Assembly: GCA_903839965.1 (NCBI GenBank)
Contig: CAIMEK010000437.1
Coordinates: 1 to 9,037, forward strand
Source: an uncultured Acetobacteraceae bacterium
Lineage (GTDB): Bacteria; Pseudomonadota; Alphaproteobacteria; Acetobacterales; Acetobacteraceae
DNA: 9,037 bases
Direction of reading: 5' to 3'
Shown one piece after another: positions 4,838 to 9,037 of this stretch. Both the position numbers and the translations under genes were made by a program. The notes under the pieces were generated by a model that was not told where the DNA came from, made no database searches, and saw only the letters and a list, made by a program, of their open reading frames with translations. The first letter of the stretch is position 1, and each line of letters starts with the position of its first letter.

Positions 4838-7345
4838 ATGCCCGGAACATTGCCGGAACTCTTTGCTTCGTGGTTTGCCCGCCAGGGCTGGACGCCGCGG
4901 CCGCACCAGATGGCGGTGCTGGCGGCGGCCGCGGCCGGGCGGAGCACGCTGCTGGTGGCGCCGACCGGGGGCGGCAAGACACTGGCCGGCTTCCTGCCGA
5001 GCCTCGTCGAGCTTCACGCGGCGCCGCGGCCGGGGTTGCACACGCTCTATGTCAGCCCGCTGAAGGCGCTGGCGGCGGACGTGGCGCGCAACCTGATGCG
5101 GCCGGTCGCGGACCTGGCGTTGGACATCAGCATCGCCACCCGCTCCGGCGACACCTCGGCCGAGCAGCGCCGCCGGCAGCGCGCGGCGCCGCCGAACGTG
5201 CTGCTGACCACTCCCGAAAGCCTCGCCGTGCTGCTCAGCATGCCGGCGGCGGAGACGCCGTTCGCCGCCTTGTCGGCGATCGTGATCGACGAGGTGCACG
5301 CGCTGGCCGGCAGCAAGCGCGGCGACCAGCTATCCCTCTGCCTGGCCCGGCTGGGCGGGATCGCGCCGGGGGCGCGGCGGATCGGGCTGTCGGCCACGGT
5401 GGCGCACGAGGGGCCGCTGCGGGCCTACGTGTCGCCGGACGGGAACGGGGACGGCGTCGAGCTGATCAAGGTGGCCGGCGGGGCGGCGCCGGAGATCACC
5501 CTGATGCTGGCCGGCGAGCGGCTGCCGTGGTCGGGGCATATGGGGCTGGCGGCGGCGCCGGAGATCCTTCAGCGCATCCGCGCGGCCGGCATGACCATCG
5601 TGTTCGTCAACACCCGCGCGCAGGCCGAACTGCTGTTCCAGGCGCTGTGGAAACTGAACGAGGGCACGCTGCCGATCGCCATCCATCACGGCAGCCTGGA
5701 GCCCGAGCAGCGCCGGCGGGTGGAACAGGCCATGGTGGAGGGGCGGCTGCGCGCCGTGGTGGCCACCTCCTCGCTCGACCTGGGCATCGACTGGGGCGGG
5801 GTGGACCAGGTGCTGCAGGTCGGGGCGCCGAAGGGGGTCAGCCGGCTGCTGCAACGGGTCGGGCGCGCCAACCACCGCATGGAGGAGCCCTCGCGCGCCG
5901 TGCTGGTGCCGGCCAACCGGTTCGAGGTGCTGGAATGCGAGGCCGCCATCCTGGGGGTCGCGGCCGGCGAACTGGACGGCGATGCGCCGCGGCCGGGCGG
6001 GCTCGACGTGCTGGCGCAGCACATCCTGGGGGTGGCCTGCGCCGGACCGTTCCTGCCGGATGCGCTGTATGCCGAGGTGCGGCGGGCGGCGCCGTATGCC
6101 GCGCTGGCCAGGCGGGATTTCGACGACGTGCTGGCCTTCGTGGAGACCGGCGGCTACGCGCTCGCCGCCTACGAGCGGTGGCGAAAACTGTTCCGCGACG
6201 CCGAGGGGCGGCTGCACGTGCGCAGCGAACGGATCGCGCGGCAGCATCGGATGAATATCGGCACCATCGTGGAGGAGCCGCTGCTAAAAGTGCGCTATGC
6301 CGGGCGGGGCGGCGGCACGCTGGGGGAAGTGGAAGAGTATTTCGTCAACATGCTGACGCCGGGCGACACTTTTATGTTTGCCGGGAAACTGCTGCGGTTC
6401 CTGCAACTGCGCGATACCGTGTGCGAAGTGGCCGACGGCGGCAGCGGCGAGCCGAAGGTGCCGGCCTATGCCGGGGGACGCATGCCGCTGACCACCAACC
6501 TCGCCGACCGCGTGCGCGGCATGCTGCAGGACCCCGCGAGCTGGGGCGCGTTGCCGGCGCCGGTGCAGGAATGGCTGGCCATGCAGCGGGCCTGTTCGCG
6601 GCTGCCGGGCAGAAACGATTTGCTGGTGGAGACCTTCCCCCGCGGCGACCGTTTTTATCTCGTTGCCTACTGCTTCGAGGGCCGCAACGCGCACCAGACG
6701 CTGGGCATGCTGGTGACAAGGCGGATGGAACGGTTCGGCATGGCGCCGCTGGGGTTCGTCGCCACCGATTATGTGCTGGCCTGCTGGTCGGCGCATGAAC
6801 CCACGGACGTTGCCCGATTGTTCGAGGAGGACATGCTGGGCGACGACCTGGAGGCGTGGATGGCGGAAAGCTCCATGCTGCGGCGGACTTTTCGCAACGT
6901 GGCGGTGATCGCCGGGCTGATCGAGCGGCATCATCCGGGCGCGGAGAAGAACCGGCGCCAGGTGACGGTGAATTCGGACCTCATCTACAACGTGCTGCGC
7001 CGCCACCAGCCCGACCACATCCTACTGCGCGCCACCCGCGCGGATGCCGCCGGCGGGCTGACCGACGTGGCGCGCATCGCCCTGCTGCTGCGGCGCGCGC
7101 GCGGGCATGTGCGGCACATGGTGCTGTCGCGGGTGTCGCCGCTGGCGGTGCCGGTGCTGCTGGAGATCGGGCGGGAGAGCGTGCGCGGCGAGGGCGGCGA
7201 CGACCTGCTGCTGGCGGAGGCGGAACTGGTGGCCGAGGCGATGGGCGAGGCCGAGCCGCCGCCGTTCCGTCCGCGCGGCGTGCCGCGGGTGCTGCGGCCC
7301 AACCTGGCGCGCGCCAAACCGCGGCAGGGGCGGCTGTTCGGCTAG
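4838..7345 (+). CDS. Lhr-type DEXH box helicase, ligase-associated family
   Basis: This 835-residue superfamily 2 helicase unwinds nucleic acid using ATP, and the family is linked to DNA repair. Motifs are complete and in order: Walker A APTGGGKT (41-48), Ia YVSPLKALAAD (71-81), Ib TTPES (124-128), the DEVH box in VIDEVHAL (149-156), and III GLSATVAH (183-190). RecA-2 carries TIVFVNTRAQAE (253-264), V ATSSLDLGIDWGGVDQ (309-324) and VI QRVGRANHR (339-347). A winged-helix region (about 385-475) and the Lhr-type beta-rich domain (about 480-800) follow. The total length fits the ligase-associated DEXH helicase subfamily (about 820-850) rather than E. coli Lhr (about 1,500), which has an extra C-terminal half. 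The ending PRGVPRVLRPNLARAKPRQGRLFG-type tail is basic. The ATG at 4838 is chosen because the conserved sequence begins there; earlier in-frame codons overlap the lipocalin. It has no ribosome site. Neighbours give no ligase, exonuclease or phosphoesterase. Confidence 0.93.
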   Translation: MPGTLPELFASWFARQGWTPRPHQMAVLAAAAAGRSTLLVAPTGGGKTLAGFLPSLVELHAAPRPGLHTLYVSPLKALAADVARNLMRPVADLALDISIATRSGDTSAEQRRRQRAAPPNVLLTTPESLAVLLSMPAAETPFAALSAIVIDEVHALAGSKRGDQLSLCLARLGGIAPGARRIGLSATVAHEGPLRAYVSPDGNGDGVELIKVAGGAAPEITLMLAGERLPWSGHMGLAAAPEILQRIRAAGMTIVFVNTRAQAELLFQALWKLNEGTLPIAIHHGSLEPEQRRRVEQAMVEGRLRAVVATSSLDLGIDWGGVDQVLQVGAPKGVSRLLQRVGRANHRMEEPSRAVLVPANRFEVLECEAAILGVAAGELDGDAPRPGGLDVLAQHILGVACAGPFLPDALYAEVRRAAPYAALARRDFDDVLAFVETGGYALAAYERWRKLFRDAEGRLHVRSERIARQHRMNIGTIVEEPLLKVRYAGRGGGTLGEVEEYFVNMLTPGDTFMFAGKLLRFLQLRDTVCEVADGGSGEPKVPAYAGGRMPLTTNLADRVRGMLQDPASWGALPAPVQEWLAMQRACSRLPGRNDLLVETFPRGDRFYLVAYCFEGRNAHQTLGMLVTRRMERFGMAPLGFVATDYVLACWSAHEPTDVARLFEEDMLGDDLEAWMAESSMLRRTFRNVAVIAGLIERHHPGAEKNRRQVTVNSDLIYNVLRRHQPDHILLRATRADAAGGLTDVARIALLLRRARGHVRHMVLSRVSPLAVPVLLEIGRESVRGEGGDDLLLAEAELVAEAMGEAEPPPFRPRGVPRVLRPNLARAKPRQGRLFG

Positions 7346-7373
7346 ACCGATTTCAGCCAGACTGAAATCGGTC
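7345..7373. terminator. Perfect 12-bp hairpin between convergent genes
   Basis: Arms GACCGATTTCAG (7345-7356) and CTGAAATCGGTC (7362-7373) pair without mismatch around a 5-base loop. The first stem base is the last base of the helicase stop TAG. It lies between two convergent genes and can form in both transcripts, so it is a good candidate bidirectional terminator. Only a short AT-rich patch (CATATTT, 7379-7384) follows on the plus strand, not a true U-tract. Confidence 0.55.
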
Positions 7374-7388
7374 CAGGCATATTTGAGC

Positions 7389-7445
7389 GAGCAATTCCGC
7401 CAGCTCGCGGATCGTAGGGCGATGCCGCTCAAGCTGGCATTGCTC
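7389..7445. repeat. 57-base compound inverted repeat in the convergent spacer
   Basis: The outer arms GAGCAAT (7389-7395) and ATTGCTC (7439-7445) pair perfectly. After a 3-base bulge (7396-7398), GCCAGCT (7399-7405) pairs with AGCTGGC (7432-7438). Inside, GCGGATCG (7407-7414) pairs with CGAT and CCGC (7420-7428) across one bulged G, around loop TAGGG. About 22 base pairs form in total. The right end reaches the stop codon of the racemase gene. It could be part of a terminator, a mobile palindromic repeat or a small structured RNA; the sequence cannot decide which. Confidence 0.6.
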
Positions 7446-8086
7446 TAAGGGCGCCCGCCCAGCAGGGCAGCGGCGCAGGCGCCGAGGGCGATGATGGGGT
7501 CGATGAAGCCGGCGTCGAAACGACGGCGCAGCACGTCGGCGAACCGCATGGTGGCGAAGCCGGTGCAGCCCAGCACGATGGTGTCCGCCCCGCGCTCGAG
7601 CAGCCGCGCGGCCGCGGCCAGGGCGGCGGTGCGGCCGATATCGGTCTGCAGGTCGAGCGTGGTGCGCACGCCGGCGGGCTGGTCGGTGGCGACATAGGCC
7701 TCGCCGAGGATGCGGCGCAGGCCGGGGGGGGCGTCGTCGAGGATGGTGAGCACGCCGACCTTGCGCGACGCCGCCCGCGCCACATGGCCGGCCGCCGCGC
7801 CGGCGCCGATGACGGGCACGCGAACAGTGGCGCGCACCTCGTCGAGCGCGGGATCGGCGGCGCAACTGATGCCGATGAGCTTGCAGCCGCGCGCTTCCAG
7901 CCGGCGGGCCAGGTCGACGATTTTCGGCACCGCCAGGGCCTCGGTGGCGGCGTCGTAGATGCCGTGCGGCTGGTTGGGGATGCAGTCGCTGAGCACGGGC
8001 AGGCCGAACGCCCGGGCGATCATGTTGCCGTGCGCCGCGATGGCATCGCCATCTGCCATGGTGATGACGCGGATCATGCCGAGCAT
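7445..8086 (-). CDS. Asp/Glu racemase family protein
   Basis: The 213-residue cytoplasmic protein belongs to the aspartate/glutamate/hydantoin racemase family of cofactor-independent enzymes, which use two cysteines to take and give a proton at a chiral carbon. Both are present: Cys75 in GISCAADPAL and Cys174 in VLGCTGFATM. Other family features are the N-terminal strand MIRVITM (4-10), the VPVIGAGAAAGHVA segment (90-103), VGVLTI (110-115) and the closing FIDPIIALGACAA (194-206). The length is somewhat short but within the range for the family. The ATG at 8086 has AGGAG (8095-8099) eight bases upstream. Whether it acts on aspartate, glutamate, a hydantoin or a malate-like compound cannot be told. 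It is convergent with the helicase and divergent from the mutarotase, so it is probably a single-gene unit. A link with the amidohydrolase at 2924-4069 (hydantoin-type metabolism) is tempting but unsupported by distance. Confidence 0.87.
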   Translation of the reverse strand: MLGMIRVITMADGDAIAAHGNMIARAFGLPVLSDCIPNQPHGIYDAATEALAVPKIVDLARRLEARGCKLIGISCAADPALDEVRATVRVPVIGAGAAAGHVARAASRKVGVLTILDDAPPGLRRILGEAYVATDQPAGVRTTLDLQTDIGRTAALAAAARLLERGADTIVLGCTGFATMRFADVLRRRFDAGFIDPIIALGACAAALLGGRP

Positions 8087-8366
8087 GGCGGCTTCTCCTG
8101 CGATGGGGTCGACACCGGCGAACGGGGGAGGCTAGCACCGGATCGGCGAAGGCCTCAATACCGGAATGACCGGCCTGCCGGGCCCGGGGTTGCTCGTTGC
8201 CTTTGGGCTGATGGCGGCGCATAGCTTGTTGCGGCGCTGACCCGGCAAGACTGCGGAAGCTGCCGCCAGAGCATGGAAAAGCGGCACGGGCCGATGCCTG
8301 GCCACCGACTCTGCCGAAACGACCCAACTGATGAAGTTGGTCATCAACGGGAGGTAGGAAAACAAG
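8087..8366. other. 280-base divergent intergenic region, racemase / mutarotase
   Basis: No convincing gene is present. The left end carries the racemase ribosome site. For the mutarotase a weak plus-strand pair TTGCCT (8197-8202) and CATAGC (8220-8225), spaced 17, would give a leader of about 135 bases. The right end has a possible leader hairpin (8321-8346) and a good ribosome site (AGGA, 8356-8359). Short frames crossing the region on the minus strand have no family features. Confidence 0.45.
8321..8346 (+). promoter_or_regulatory. Competing leader hairpins before the mutarotase ribosome site
   Basis: GACCCAACT (8321-8329) pairs with AGTTGGTC (8335-8342) with one bulged C. Alternatively TGATGA (8329-8334) pairs exactly with TCATCA (8341-8346). 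The two share bases and exclude each other, and the second ends three to ten bases before the purine-rich ribosome site. This may modulate translation or may be an operator; the evidence is geometric only. Confidence 0.3.
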
Positions 8367-9037
8367 ATGAAATCGTTGCTCCTGGCCCTGGGCTGCGCGG
8401 GCATTGCCGGCGCGGCGTTCGCCGCCGCACCGCCGGCCGCGACCCCGGCCTATACCGAGCTGAAGGCCGCCGACTTCCAGAAGACCATCGACGGCAAGCC
8501 GGTGTCGCTCTACTTCATGCGCAACCGCTCCGGCGTGACCGTCGCGATCACCAATTACGGCGCGCGCATCGAGCAGATTCTGGTGCCCGACCGCAACGGG
8601 AAGCTGGGCGACATCGCCCAGGGCTACGCCACGATCGATACGGTGCTGAAGGGCCAGGGGTCGATGGGCGCCTTCATCGGCCGCTACGCCAACCGCATCG
8701 CCAACGGCGCCTTCAGCCTGGACGGCAACGACTACAAGCTGGCCATCAACGATCTCTCCACGCCCCCGGCCCCGCCCCGCCAGAACACCCTGCACGGCGG
8801 CAAGAAGGGCTCCCGCTTCGTGGTGTTCGACGCCAGGCAGCTGTCGGAGAGCGCCGTGCAGATGAGCATCCTGTTCAAGGACGGCGAAGAGGGCTTCCCC
8901 GGCGCCCTGCCGGTGCGGGTGGTCTACGCGGTGAACGACGCCAACGAATTCTCGATCACCTACGACGCGGTCGCCGCCACCGCCAAGACCGTGGCCAACT
9001 TCACCGGGCACACCTTCTGGAACCTGTCCGGCAACCT
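8367..9037 (+). CDS. Periplasmic aldose 1-epimerase (galactose mutarotase family), 3' end cut by window
   Basis: The first 223 residues are seen. The enzyme interconverts alpha and beta anomers of sugars such as glucose or galactose. Family blocks are ITNYGARI (61-68), FIGRYANRI (103-111), TLHGG (141-145), DGEEGFPG (172-179) and NFTGHTFWNL (211-220), where His215 matches the catalytic acid His of GalM. The catalytic Glu, about residue 300 in GalM, lies beyond the edge. Unlike cytoplasmic GalM it starts with a signal peptide (MKSLLLAL, hydrophobic to about 18, AFA cleavage near 19), so it should act in the periplasm, perhaps supplying the right anomer for uptake or for a periplasmic dehydrogenase (inference). 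The stretch NDLSTPPAPPRQ (128-139) before LHGG is proline-rich and longer than the usual short loop. The ATG at 8367 has AGGA (8356-8359) seven bases upstream. The reading frame stays open to the last base. Confidence 0.9.
   Translation, partial: MKSLLLALGCAGIAGAAFAAAPPAATPAYTELKAADFQKTIDGKPVSLYFMRNRSGVTVAITNYGARIEQILVPDRNGKLGDIAQGYATIDTVLKGQGSMGAFIGRYANRIANGAFSLDGNDYKLAINDLSTPPAPPRQNTLHGGKKGSRFVVFDARQLSESAVQMSILFKDGEEGFPGALPVRVVYAVNDANEFSITYDAVAATAKTVANFTGHTFWNLSGN

Noticed and set aside
4870..6798. Plus-strand frame of 642 codons inside the helicase gene
   Set aside because: It is a +1-shifted reading of the helicase, Arg/Gly/Ala-rich and without motifs.
8390..8400. Lipobox reading of the mutarotase N-terminus (Cys10)
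   Set aside because: The residues before Cys10 do not fit the lipobox pattern, the hydrophobic stretch before it is too short, and a standard AFA cleavage site follows.
7353..9011. Minus-strand frame of 552 codons across the mutarotase, spacer and racemase region
   Set aside because: It is antisense to the mutarotase and out of frame with the racemase, both of which have conserved active-site residues.

Overview
This 9,037-base window is GC-rich chromosomal DNA with strong third-position G/C bias. It most resembles an alphaproteobacterium, possibly Acetobacteraceae/Rhodospirillales; that placement is inferred from composition, protein style and gene content, not from a marker gene. I see no rRNA, tRNA, CRISPR array, transposase or phage gene. 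Most genes are metabolic or housekeeping.

Layout, left to right. Bases 1-107 hold three hairpins and nested inverted repeats, downstream of a minus-strand gene. A tightly packed minus-strand group follows, transcribed right to left: a secreted PRC-barrel protein (2153-2572), an MFS transporter (923-2143) and an HpcH/HpaI-type class II aldolase (108-893). These three are probably one operon, with gaps of 9 and 29 bases. Bases 2573-2923 are non-coding: an AT-rich promoter-like patch, a perfect 9-bp-arm palindrome (2690-2710) that looks like an operator, and a GC-rich hairpin after the next gene. Next come a metal-dependent amidohydrolase (2924-4069) and a Blc-like lipocalin lipoprotein (4176-4739), also on the minus strand.

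The lipocalin is divergent from a large plus-strand gene (4838-7345) for an Lhr-type DEXH helicase of the 'ligase-associated' kind. That family often sits with an ATP-dependent DNA ligase, an exonuclease and a phosphoesterase; none of these is visible here. The helicase and a convergent Asp/Glu racemase family gene (7445-8086, minus) meet at a highly structured 100-base spacer running almost exactly from stop codon to stop codon. After a 280-base divergent intergenic region, a periplasmic aldose 1-epimerase (mutarotase) begins at 8367 and runs off the right edge.

How the genes fit together: the aldolase, MFS carrier, amidohydrolase, racemase and mutarotase suggest small-molecule uptake and breakdown (keto acids, N-acyl or cyclic amides, sugars), but no single pathway is provable. 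I found no clear new defence or mobile system. The features most worth a second look are the structured spacers at 1-107 and 7345-7447, the palindrome at 2690-2710, the helicase without its usual partners, and the PRC-barrel/MFS/aldolase operon.
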